Origin: Anaerolineales bacterium
GTDB taxonomy: Bacteria; Chloroflexota; Anaerolineae; Anaerolineales; DRMV01
NCBI GenBank assembly: GCA_026991215.1
Contig: JALXBY010000319.1
Coordinates: 1-11,941, forward strand
Direction: 5' to 3'
Length of the DNA: 11,941 nucleotides
Shown: one piece after another, positions 1-6,024 of the stretch
How positions within the stretch are numbered: the first letter of the stretch is position 1
How the letters are laid out: every line of letters begins with the position of its first letter
The notes under the pieces: generated by a model
Seen by the model: only the letters and a program-made list of their open reading frames with translations
What the model was told of the DNA's origin: nothing
The model's database searches: none
Position numbers and translations under genes: made by a program

Positions 1-56
1 TGCACACCTGCGGTCAGGCGCGGTCCTGGCCCGGATTTGCCTTTGGAGCATGGGCC

Positions 57-1643
57 ATGGCACGTGCAGCCGAGTCCGCTGGGGGCCGGCGCGCCCTCTT
101 TTCCCCCTACAGGATGTTGCTCATGGCCGGTACACCCTGGGGCTTCTTCCTCAGCCTCTGTCTATGCGGGCTGCTGTTCTACCCGGCCCTGCTGGTCGCC
201 TCCATCCTGTTCCCGGCGGCCGGGTTGCGCATCGCCTCCCGGACCGTGGTGGTGCACATCGAAGTCACGTATCGGCCCCGGCAGGTTGTGCTTTCCGAAG
301 GCGGCCCCAACGACCAGACCCCGCCCCACCGCCTGCTGCTGGATGGCACGCCGGTGTGGGAAGCCCCGGAACGGGGGACCCTGAAAACCTGGGTGGTGCT
401 GGAAAACCTCACGCCCGGCCCCCACACGTTGGTGCTGGAAGCCTGGGCCGGCGGCCGCCGCGTGCGGCACCAGGTCCGCTTCGAGGTGGTGGACGAACCC
501 ACGGTCTGGCAACTCCAGAGTTGGCCCCGGGAGGAACGGCCGCTGTTCTGGGACGCCCAGGGCCGGGCCTGGGGCCGGGGGGCTTCGGCCTGGTCCGCGG
601 GGGTGCGCCTGCGGGGCCTTTCGGCCCAGGCCCGGGAGTACCTGGTGCAGAACCCCAGGGGCCTGGCCTACATCGATGCCCAGGGGAAGATGACCCTGTA
701 CACCCGCGCGGGCGCGTCCTTCCCCGTGCCTGCGTATGAATTCACCGCGCCCTTTGCCGAACTGCGCTTTGTCCCCGGATGGTACACCATCGGTTACCTG
801 GAGCCGGAGGACGAGGACACCCTGCAGGGCCACCTCGCGACCGCCCGATGGGAAGGCGGGGACCTGCCCCTTCAGGCCCTTCCCGAAGGGTTTGGGAACG
901 CCGGAGCCGCTTCGGTGGACGAACGGGGCCTGTGGGTGTACTTCGACGGCACGCCGGCGCGGCCTGCCGTGTTCTTTCTCGACTTCGAGAAGATGGACGA
1001 AAGCCGCTTCTGGCCCACGCCCACCGACCAGGGCAAATGGGCCGGCTGGGGCTTCTGGGTTGCCCCCGATGCGGTCTATCGGCTGGCCCCCAAGGCCGGC
1101 TGGCAGCGGCTTCCTGACCTGCCGGTGGTGCTCCCGCCAGCCCTTGAAAAGTATTTCGAGGATTACACACGGGACGTTTTCACCGAAACGACTTCCTGGC
1201 TGCAAGCGCGGCCGTGTGGGGATGCCATCTGGATTTCCGCTGCCTGGTATCTGGCCCAGGGGAAGTGGCCCTATCTGGCCCGCTACCAGGATGGCCGCTG
1301 GCAGGTCGTGGACCCGCCCACACCCATGGGCCGGTTCTTCCTTTACTGCCTGCAAGGGCAGTTGTGGATGGTGAACACCGCGGGCACCGGGCAGCCGCCA
1401 AGTGCCGAACAGGTGCGCGTTTGGGGCTGGTGGCTCAACCGCAACCTTCCGGACCGGGTGCTGTACGAACAGGGCCGGGGGCACACGTACCGGTGGGAAG
1501 ATGGCGCGTGGCAGGAAGTCCCCGCGGTGCCTCTGGTCAACCCCTGGGAGATACGGCCCCACCCTGCAGGCCCGGTCATGACCGTCTTCGACCCGGACCG
1601 CGACATGGTGTGGGCCGCGCTGCCCGTCGTTCCCAAACGCTGA
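57..1643 (+). CDS. Membrane-anchored Trp-rich protein, possible beta-propeller ectodomain, function unknown
   Basis: This is a 528-residue protein that I do not recognise by name. The ATG at 57 is preceded by GGAG at 45-48 with 8 bases of spacing, so this start is preferred over the out-of-frame ATG at 50. A short basic N-terminus (RR at 11-12, R19) is followed by one hydrophobic segment at about residues 27-56, which predicts a single membrane anchor with the rest outside the cytoplasm. Residues about 62-147 look like a beta-sandwich domain (alternating hydrophobic strands, 'GPHTLVLEAWAGG'). From about residue 240 on, Trp-rich units recur: 'GWQRLPDLP' near 348, 'DGRWQVVDPP' near 412 and 'DGAWQEVPAVP' near 482, the last two following YR/RY-type strands. 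This resembles propeller blades of the sensor type. No catalytic motif is visible. The gene converges on the methyltransferase gene, with 24 bases between the two stops. The extracellular location is a fair inference; the function is unknown. Confidence 0.75.
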   Translation: MARAAESAGGRRALFSPYRMLLMAGTPWGFFLSLCLCGLLFYPALLVASILFPAAGLRIASRTVVVHIEVTYRPRQVVLSEGGPNDQTPPHRLLLDGTPVWEAPERGTLKTWVVLENLTPGPHTLVLEAWAGGRRVRHQVRFEVVDEPTVWQLQSWPREERPLFWDAQGRAWGRGASAWSAGVRLRGLSAQAREYLVQNPRGLAYIDAQGKMTLYTRAGASFPVPAYEFTAPFAELRFVPGWYTIGYLEPEDEDTLQGHLATARWEGGDLPLQALPEGFGNAGAASVDERGLWVYFDGTPARPAVFFLDFEKMDESRFWPTPTDQGKWAGWGFWVAPDAVYRLAPKAGWQRLPDLPVVLPPALEKYFEDYTRDVFTETTSWLQARPCGDAIWISAAWYLAQGKWPYLARYQDGRWQVVDPPTPMGRFFLYCLQGQLWMVNTAGTGQPPSAEQVRVWGWWLNRNLPDRVLYEQGRGHTYRWEDGAWQEVPAVPLVNPWEIRPHPAGPVMTVFDPDRDMVWAALPVVPKR

Positions 1644-1668
1644 CCGCAGTTAGCCGACCGCGACGGCT
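1638..1668. repeat. Short degenerate heptamer-repeat remnant between convergent genes
   Basis: The 24-base gap between the two convergent stop codons, plus the overlapping TGA, reads as heptamers TGACCGC-AGTTAGC-CGACCGC-GACGGCT. The two ACCGC cores lie exactly 14 bases apart (1643 and 1657). The 10-mer CGCTGACCGC at 1638-1647 recurs exactly at 4476-4485 in the larger array. A 5-bp stem AGCCG (1652-1656) with CGGCT (1664-1668) is also possible, but no T-tract follows, so it is not called a terminator. Membership in the repeat family is tentative because the stretch is short and GC-rich. Confidence 0.3.
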
Positions 1669-2384
1669 CACTTTCCAAACACCGCGTACAGGCCCAGCCG
1701 TCGGTTTTCGCCATCGTCCAGGAAGGCTTCACGGAGGCGCAGACCGGCCTGGCGGGCTTCGGCCTCCAGTTCCGGCAGGGTGTATTGGTGGATGTAACGC
1801 AGGCCGTGGCCCCGGTGCCGCCAGTCCATGAGCAGGTCGCCGGGGTCGACCTCGTGGGGGTGCAGGCCCGCCTCGGCCCAGGGCCGGACGCGGGCCTTAC
1901 GGCGGGGGCTGCGCAGCAGGTTCCACACCGAAACGGCCAGCCACCCCCCAGGCCGCAGCCGCGCGGCCAGGTTGCGCCACACCTGCACCCGCAGGTCGCG
2001 GCCCGGCAGGTGATGCAGTACGGAAAAGCACAGCACCACGTGGGCCTGAGGCAGGTCCGCGGCCCAGTCGGGCCGGGCCAGGTCCCGCACCAGCAAGCGA
2101 ACCGGGAAGGTCACGGCCTGGGCCCGGGCGCGCGCGATGTCCAAAAGCACCGGGCTGGCATCCAGGCCGATGTACCGGCCCCGGAAGCCCCGTTCGGCCA
2201 GCATGGAAATCACCCGGCCATGGCCGCAGCCCACGTCCAGCACCGTGGCCTCTCGCGGGACCCGGTCCAGCAGCCGGGCCATGCCGGGCTGGTAGAAGTC
2301 CCGTTTCTCGGCGTAGGCCTGGCCGAACTGCCGGTAGAACTGCTGGTTGAGTTGCAACAGCCGATCGCGCACATGCGCCTGCAT
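1668..2384 (-). CDS. Class I SAM-dependent methyltransferase, Trm9/ALKBH8-like
   Basis: A soluble 238-residue methyltransferase. The open frame extends upstream to 2489, but the ATG at 2384 has AAGGA six bases ahead of it, and the extra upstream codons overlap the neighbouring peptidase gene, so 2384 is chosen. Seen: motif I VLDVGCGHG (48-56) for SAM binding, the acidic residue after strand 2 in YIGLDAS (D75), an Asp in LVRDLA (D101), motif IV-like VLCFSVLHHL (117-126), and post-motif RLRPGGWLAVSVWN (142-155). The HHL after strand 4, the '-VWN' ending of strand 5 and the late 'RYIHQYTLPELEAEARQAGL' segment recall the Trm9/ALKBH8 family, which methylates carboxymethyluridine at the tRNA wobble base in eukaryotes. 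The bacterial substrate is not known, so tRNA is only a hypothesis; a small-molecule methyltransferase remains possible. It lies 29 bases downstream of the M24 peptidase gene on the same strand and is probably co-transcribed with it. Confidence 0.85.
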   Translation of the reverse strand: MQAHVRDRLLQLNQQFYRQFGQAYAEKRDFYQPGMARLLDRVPREATVLDVGCGHGRVISMLAERGFRGRYIGLDASPVLLDIARARAQAVTFPVRLLVRDLARPDWAADLPQAHVVLCFSVLHHLPGRDLRVQVWRNLAARLRPGGWLAVSVWNLLRSPRRKARVRPWAEAGLHPHEVDPGDLLMDWRHRGHGLRYIHQYTLPELEAEARQAGLRLREAFLDDGENRRLGLYAVFGK

Positions 2385-2413
2385 GGTGCTTCCTTCAAAA
2401 CCGTTGGGGAACC

Positions 2414-3640
2414 TCATCCACGCAACGGGAGCACGAAATCGTAGGGGAATTCGACCAGCACGCGGGGGCGTCCGCTTTCGTCCATCCACACCGTATCTTC
2501 CACCCGAAAGCCCATACCCTGCTCTGGGTAGTACAGACCCGGTTCCACGGTGACCACGTGGCCGGGCTGTAGGGGTTGGGTGTTCCCCTGCCGCAGGGTT
2601 GGGGCTTCGTGGATGTCCAGCCCCAGGCCGTGCCCCAAGGAGTGGACGAAGCCCTGCTGGGTGCCTGGCTCCGTGCGCAAGGTGGGGTGCCCGCGGGCCT
2701 CGAAATAGTCACACACCCGGTCGTAGGCCTCGTGCGCGGGCTGCCCGGCTCGCAGGGTTTCCAGGGCCAGGTGATGGGCTTCCAGCACCTGGGCGTACAG
2801 GGCTTCGGCCTCGGACGAGGCGTAACCGGGACTCCAGGTTCGGGTGAAGTCGAAGAAGTAACCGTCGTTGGCCTCCCTGGGGAAGATGTCGAAGACAATG
2901 GGCTGCCCGGCCCGCAGCGGCGCGGCTTCTTCCCCCATGCTGTGGGGGATGCCGGCATCCCGGCCCTGGGCGAAAATCAGGCCATAGGGCAGGTCCGCAC
3001 CCTGTTCCAGCATCCAGAAGCGGATTTGCCGCTTGACCCGGCCAATGGTGAGGACCTCGCCCTGAGCGTCCACCAGCAGGCCGTCGCGGGTGCGCGCGGT
3101 CCCCAGCCATTCCCAGACCCGGCCCACCACTTCCACCGTGGCCTGCCCCAGGGCGCGGATGCGCTCGACCTCCTCAGGGCTTTTCGTGGCCCGGGCTTCC
3201 AGCAGGATTTTCAAGCCTTCTTCCCCCAACAGGGTCAGGCCGGGCAGGCGTTCCTGCAAGCGGTGGAAAAGGCTCCAGTAGGACCCGAATTCGACCCGGC
3301 CCACCACCGCGACGCGGCCAGTGGTCAGGCCTTCTTTCTGGAAGATGGTTTCGAAGGTACGGACCCAGGCCTGGTTGCGGTCCCGGGTTTCCTGGAGGAA
3401 GTGGTAAAAGCCGGCCTCGCTCCAGGTGTGGACGGGCCACCCGCTTTGCCCCGCCTCTTCCCGTTCCATGGAGGAAACCCACAGACTGGGCGGCTGGCCC
3501 GGTTTTTTCACGGCCAGCCCGCCGCTCAGGCGGCCCCTGGGCACGAAGTACCGCATGGCCGCGTTGTCCGTGGTCCCTCCCAGGACCAGCAGGGCGTCCA
3601 GTTCGGCTTCACGGAGCAGTCGGTCCAGGTCCTGGAACAT
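2414..3640 (-). CDS. M24-family metallopeptidase (Xaa-Pro aminopeptidase-like)
   Basis: A 408-residue, probably cytoplasmic metallopeptidase of the pita-bread fold that would remove an N-terminal residue next to proline. The frame is open to 3802, but GGGAGG lies six bases before the ATG at 3640, and homologous sequence begins there (MFQDLDRLL). Residues about 1-150 form a creatinase-like N-terminal domain and about 150-408 the catalytic domain. All five dinuclear metal ligands are visible: D251 (VFDIFPRE), D264 (FFDFTRT), H337 (SLGHGLG), E366 (TVEPG) and E381 (RVED). Histidines at 233, 333 and 344 match the accessory catalytic His positions of aminopeptidase P. The two Asp ligands are 13 residues apart rather than 11, which I recall from the 'DIFP' subgroup of M24 proteins. 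There is no signal peptide. It is the first gene of a probable two-gene unit with the methyltransferase. Prolidase or another Xaa-Pro specificity cannot be excluded. Confidence 0.92.
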   Translation of the reverse strand: MFQDLDRLLREAELDALLVLGGTTDNAAMRYFVPRGRLSGGLAVKKPGQPPSLWVSSMEREEAGQSGWPVHTWSEAGFYHFLQETRDRNQAWVRTFETIFQKEGLTTGRVAVVGRVEFGSYWSLFHRLQERLPGLTLLGEEGLKILLEARATKSPEEVERIRALGQATVEVVGRVWEWLGTARTRDGLLVDAQGEVLTIGRVKRQIRFWMLEQGADLPYGLIFAQGRDAGIPHSMGEEAAPLRAGQPIVFDIFPREANDGYFFDFTRTWSPGYASSEAEALYAQVLEAHHLALETLRAGQPAHEAYDRVCDYFEARGHPTLRTEPGTQQGFVHSLGHGLGLDIHEAPTLRQGNTQPLQPGHVVTVEPGLYYPEQGMGFRVEDTVWMDESGRPRVLVEFPYDFVLPLRG

Positions 3641-3721
3641 GGTGCGCCTCCCACGTCGGGATACCAAAGCTGCTGAAAGGCCTGCGATGTTGCAAAGGTT
3701 CCGTGGGTACCCCTGGAGTTT

Positions 3722-3751
3722 TTGGAACCGGGGGTGCCCAGGTAGTATAAC
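3722..3751 (+). promoter_or_regulatory. Candidate promoter of the nitroreductase gene
   Basis: TTGGAA (3722-3727) and TATAAC (3746-3751) are separated by 18 bases and would start transcription near 3758, giving a leader of about 38 bases. This is the most AT-rich spot in the 155-base divergent spacer. The -35 box overlaps the right arm of an inverted repeat, GGTTCC (3697-3702) with GGAACC (3724-3729), which could bind a regulator. On the other strand the same spot reads TATACT (3749-3744) but has no good -35, so a minus-strand promoter for the peptidase is less certain. Confidence 0.45.
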
Positions 3752-3795
3752 GTCCAAAACCGCCACGGCCGTATGCCAGAGAAGGGGAGGTCCAG

Positions 3796-4404
3796 ATGTC
3801 ACGTCAGGCCCGCCATCGCTGGTTGCGCAGCCGGCGGAGCGTCCGCCGTTTTCGCGATGTCCCGGTCCCGGAAGCCGTGGTCCATCGCATTTTGCGGACG
3901 GCCATGCGCGCGCCTTCGGCCCACAATCGCCAGCCCTGGCGCTTCGTGTGGGTACGCAACCGGGGAACCCGTCGCCGGCTGGCCGTGGCCATGATGCGCC
4001 ATTGGGTCGAAGACCTGCGTCGGGATGGCCAGGACCCCGCGCGGCTGGTGGACCGCATCCGCCGGTCCTACCGGCGCATCCTGGAAGCGCCGGTACTCCT
4101 GGTCCTGTGCTACGACCGCAGCACCGAGGATACGTTCCCCGACCCGCCCCGGCAACGGGCCGCGTACCTGATGGGCGTGCAGAGCACCGCGCTGGCCGGG
4201 CTGTACCTGCTGCTGGCGGCCGAGGCCGAGGGTCTGCGAGGGGTGTGGGTATGTGCGCCTCTGTTCACCCAGGAGGCCGTGCGTCGCGCGCTGGGCCTGC
4301 CCGAAACCTGGGAACCCCACGCTTTCTTCTACCTGGGCTACCCTGCGGCCGCCCCCCGAAAGAAGTGCCTGCGCCCCCTCCGCCAGGTGCTGTTGGAACG
4401 GTAG
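3796..4404 (+). CDS. Nitroreductase-family flavoprotein resembling the C-terminal domain of FbiB
   Basis: A 202-residue FMN-dependent oxidoreductase. GGGGAGG at 3784-3790, five bases before the ATG, fixes the start. Nitroreductase signatures are present: RRSVRRF (13-19) for FMN phosphate contact, APSAHNRQPWRF (39-50), the central helix around 'AAYLMGVQSTALAGLYLLLAA' read in pieces (122-142), 'GLRGVWV' (146-152) and the final 'FFYLGYP' (177-183). The middle segment 'HWVEDLRRDG' (69-78) and 'ALGLPETWEP' (165-174) closely recall the stand-alone C-terminal domain of the actinobacterial F420 biosynthesis protein FbiB, which reduces dehydro-F420-0. The F420 role is therefore an inference; a nitroaromatic or other FMN reductase is the alternative. 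No F420 gene is visible nearby. It lies upstream of the liv operon on the same strand, but the operon has its own promoter. Confidence 0.87.
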   Translation: MSRQARHRWLRSRRSVRRFRDVPVPEAVVHRILRTAMRAPSAHNRQPWRFVWVRNRGTRRRLAVAMMRHWVEDLRRDGQDPARLVDRIRRSYRRILEAPVLLVLCYDRSTEDTFPDPPRQRAAYLMGVQSTALAGLYLLLAAEAEGLRGVWVCAPLFTQEAVRRALGLPETWEPHAFFYLGYPAAAPRKKCLRPLRQVLLER

Positions 4405-4408
4405 ACCT

Positions 4409-4508
4409 CATCCGCAGCCCACCGCCCGCGGACCGCGCACTGCTGACTGCCGACTGCGGACCGCGCACTGCTGACCGCTGACCGCGGACTGCCGACCACT
4501 GCCCACTT
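4409..4508. repeat. Array of about 12 degenerate heptanucleotide repeats
   Basis: The core ACYGC recurs with exact 7-base period at 4432, 4439, 4446, 4453, 4460, 4467, 4474, 4481 and 4488. A diverged unit follows at 4495 (ACCAC), and two weaker units precede at 4418 and 4425. The 20-mer GCGGACCGCGCACTGCTGAC occurs at 4428-4447 and again at 4456-4475, offset by four units. The left edge carries the opposite orientation, so CCGCAG (4412-4417) can pair with CTGCGG (4454-4459); CCGCGG palindromes lie at 4426 and 4482. The array fills the space between the nitroreductase stop and the livK promoter. No open frame uses it convincingly. It is too short-period and spacerless for CRISPR. Confidence 0.85.
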
Positions 4509-4521
4509 TTTAAGCATTTCC

Positions 4522-4550
4522 TTGACGTCTCCCCCAAAGGCGCGTACAAT
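4522..4550 (+). promoter_or_regulatory. Promoter of the livKHMGF operon
   Basis: TTGACG (4522-4527) and TACAAT (4545-4550) are each five-of-six matches to the housekeeping sigma consensus and are spaced by the optimal 17 bases. Transcription would begin near 4557, leaving a leader of about 39 bases before the livK ATG at 4596. It sits directly after the heptamer array and an AT-rich stretch (TTTTTAAG near 4507). Confidence 0.8.
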
Positions 4551-4556
4551 TGCGCC
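4539..4556. promoter_or_regulatory. Inverted repeat spanning the livK -10 box, possible operator
   Basis: The arms GGCGC (4539-4543) and GCGCC (4552-4556) are perfect inverted repeats separated by 8 bases that contain the -10 hexamer. A dimeric repressor bound here would block RNA polymerase. Five-base GC arms are short enough to arise by chance in this composition, so this is only a candidate. Confidence 0.35.
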
Positions 4557-4571
4557 ACCCCCGTGCGGGGT
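4557..4571 (+). promoter_or_regulatory. Short hairpin at the predicted 5' end of the liv mRNA
   Basis: ACCCC (4557-4561) pairs with GGGGT (4567-4571) around the loop CGTGC. The stem begins at the predicted transcription start, so it would lie at the extreme 5' end of the message, where such stems can slow decay. It leaves the Shine-Dalgarno sequence at 4582-4588 free. The position depends on the start-site prediction. Confidence 0.35.
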
Positions 4572-4595
4572 ATCCCTATTGAAGGAGGAGAAGGG

Positions 4596-5867
4596 ATGAA
4601 GCGTTGGCTGCTCGTGTTGAGCCTGTTGGTGTTGGGGATTGTGGTGGCCGCCTGCCAGCGCCAGCAGGCGACGGAGGCTCCGGCGCAGCAGCAGGAACAG
4701 GCGGCCCAGCAAGAGGAAATCACCTGTAAGGACGAATGGGGCTGTGTGGAAGTGGCCCCGGATGAGCCGATTTACATCGGCGTGATGCAGGTGCTGAGCG
4801 GTGGTGCCGCCAACTACGGTGAGGCCGGTTTGGGCGGCGTCAAGGTGGCGCAGGCGGACCGGCCCGAGGTGCTGGGGCACAAAATCGAACTTGTCGTAGA
4901 AGACTCGCAATGTAGTGCCGAGGGCGGCCAGCTGGCGGCCCAGAAACTGACCTCCAACCCCAAGGTGGTGGGCATCATCGGTGCGAACTGCTCCAGCGCG
5001 TGCACGCCGGCCGCGCAAATCGTGACCGAGGCCCGCTACTTCATGATTTCCAACTCCTGCACCGCGCCGGCCCTGACCGCGCCGGATACCCACAAGATCG
5101 GCTTCCTGCGCACCGTGTACAACGACGCTTACCAGGGCCGTGTGGTGGCCGAGTTCGTGTACAAGATTCTGAAGAAGACCAAGATGGCCACCATCCACGA
5201 CGGGACGCCGTACCCGCAGCAGTTGCAGGAAGTGGCCTGCCAGGTCTTTGAAGAACTGGGCGGCCAGTGTGTGGCTCAGGAAGCCATCAGCCAGGGCGAC
5301 ACCGACATGCGCCCCGTGCTCACCCGCATCGCGGAAAAGCAGCCCGAAGTCATCTTCTACCCGCTCTACCCTGAAGAGGGCGCGTATGTGACCCGCCAGG
5401 CCAAGGAAATCGAAGGCCTGAAGGACGTCATCCTCATCGGCGCCGATGGCCTCAAGGTCCAGAAGTTCCTGGAGGCTGCGGGTGAGGCGGCCGAAGGCTT
5501 CTGGGCCACCGGCCCCGAGGTCATCCAGAACGAGGAGTACATCAAGAAGTACAAGGAAATCAACGGCACCGAGCCGCCCGCGCCCTTCGGTGAGCAGGCC
5601 TACGACGCCTACATGATCATCGTCAACGCCATCGAGAAGGTGGCCATCCAGAAGCCCGACGGCGGCCTGCTCATCCCGCGCAAGGCCCTGTTGGACGCCA
5701 TCTACGCCACCAAGAACTACCAGGGTCTGACGGGCGTGCTCTCTGCCAACGAATACGGCGACTTCACCAGCCCTGAGACCACGCCCATCACCATCTTCCA
5801 GGTCGAAAACGGCGAGTTCGTGGCCAAGTACAAATACGAGAACGGCGAATTTAAGCCTGTGGAGTAA
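4596..5867 (+). CDS. livK: Branched-chain-type amino acid ABC transporter, substrate-binding lipoprotein
   Basis: A 423-residue type I periplasmic-binding-fold protein that would capture the solute outside the membrane and deliver it to LivHM. AAGGAGG (4582-4588) lies seven bases before the ATG at 4596; an in-frame GTG at 4563 lies inside the 5' hairpin and is rejected. The signal peptide MKRWLL...GIVVAAC has a lipobox with lipidated Cys20, followed by a Gln-rich linker (9 Gln in residues 21-41). The first lobe begins near residue 58 (IYIGVMQVLSGG). Family segments seen are GHKIELVVED (94-103), IIGANCSSACTPAAQ (127-141), MISNSCTAPALT (150-161), ATIHDGTPY (198-206) and FYPLYPEEGAY (254-264). 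The CSS and SNSCTAP loops correspond to the ligand-contact region of LivJ/LivK. Mature protein has eight further cysteines (44, 50, 106, 132, 136, 155, 215, 225), suggesting several disulfides. The ligand may be Leu/Ile/Val, but related proteins bind other amino acids, amides or urea. Confidence 0.93.
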   Translation: MKRWLLVLSLLVLGIVVAACQRQQATEAPAQQQEQAAQQEEITCKDEWGCVEVAPDEPIYIGVMQVLSGGAANYGEAGLGGVKVAQADRPEVLGHKIELVVEDSQCSAEGGQLAAQKLTSNPKVVGIIGANCSSACTPAAQIVTEARYFMISNSCTAPALTAPDTHKIGFLRTVYNDAYQGRVVAEFVYKILKKTKMATIHDGTPYPQQLQEVACQVFEELGGQCVAQEAISQGDTDMRPVLTRIAEKQPEVIFYPLYPEEGAYVTRQAKEIEGLKDVILIGADGLKVQKFLEAAGEAAEGFWATGPEVIQNEEYIKKYKEINGTEPPAPFGEQAYDAYMIIVNAIEKVAIQKPDGGLLIPRKALLDAIYATKNYQGLTGVLSANEYGDFTSPETTPITIFQVENGEFVAKYKYENGEFKPVE

Positions 5868-5870
5868 CAC

Positions 5871-5935
5871 GGGCTTCTCCGCCGACCTTTACCCCCCAGG
5901 GCATTGGGGAGAGAAGCCCAAATGTCCTGGGGGGT
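5871..5935 (+). promoter_or_regulatory. Intercistronic hairpin with a competing upstream stem after livK
   Basis: ACCCCCCAGG (5891-5900) pairs perfectly with CCTGGGGGGT (5926-5935). The helix continues inward, with CATTGGG (5902-5908) against CCCAAATG (5917-5924) with one bulged A. Only TTT follows at 5935-5937, so full termination is doubtful; partial termination or a block to 3' decay that favours livK mRNA is more likely. A second stem, GGGCTTCTC (5871-5879) with GAGAAGCCC (5911-5919), 9 bp perfect, starts three bases after the livK stop. It cannot form together with the first stem except as a pseudoknot. Binding-protein genes of ABC operons often have such a hairpin after them. Confidence 0.7.
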
Positions 5936-5940
5936 TTCCA

Positions 5941-6024
5941 CGTATCCAGGCCGATACGATTCAACCCCATAAGGGTTTTCTGGAAAAGAGGCGTCGAACA
6001 TAACCCCGCCCGGAGCAACCGGGC
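5941..6024 (+). promoter_or_regulatory. Further short hairpins in the livK-livH spacer
   Basis: Three more perfect stems follow in the 193-base spacer: CGTATC (5941-5946) with GATACG (5953-5958), AACCC (5963-5967) with GGGTT (5973-5977), and GCCCGG (6008-6013) with CCGGGC (6019-6024). Each has a loop of 5-6 bases. No gene or convincing promoter is seen in this spacer. The stems may protect or tune the mRNA ahead of livH, but each alone is short. Confidence 0.4.

Noticed and set aside
162..1562. Minus-strand open frame of 466 codons opposite the first gene
   Set aside because: The product is Pro/Gly/Arg/His-rich with no domain pattern. The plus frame has a membrane anchor, patterned beta strands and a ribosome binding site, so the plus frame is the gene.
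2414..3640. Unusual 13-residue spacing of the two Asp ligands in the M24 peptidase as a defect
   Set aside because: The DIFPRE...YFFDFTRT form with this spacing is, as I recall, a normal subgroup of M24 proteins, and all other ligands are in place.
2576..3676. Plus-strand open frame of 366 codons opposite the M24 peptidase
   Set aside because: It is a shadow of the peptidase gene, in which all five metal ligands are visible on the minus strand.
3744..3749. Minus-strand promoter for the M24 peptidase using TATACT
   Set aside because: No acceptable -35 hexamer lies at 16-18 bases, and there is no extended -10 TG, so it is mentioned only as an alternative under the plus-strand promoter.
4409..4508. 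CRISPR array
   Set aside because: The unit is 7 bases with no unique spacers and no cas genes; it is a short tandem repeat.
4563..4595. GTG start at 4563 adding 11 residues to LivK
   Set aside because: It lies inside the 5' hairpin without its own Shine-Dalgarno sequence, and would put extra residues before a normal lipoprotein signal peptide.
4338..5870. Minus-strand open frame of 510 codons across livK
   Set aside because: It is antisense to a complete, clearly recognised LivK with signal peptide and Shine-Dalgarno sequence. Its composition (Gly/Leu/Val/His-rich) is that of a GC-rich shadow frame.
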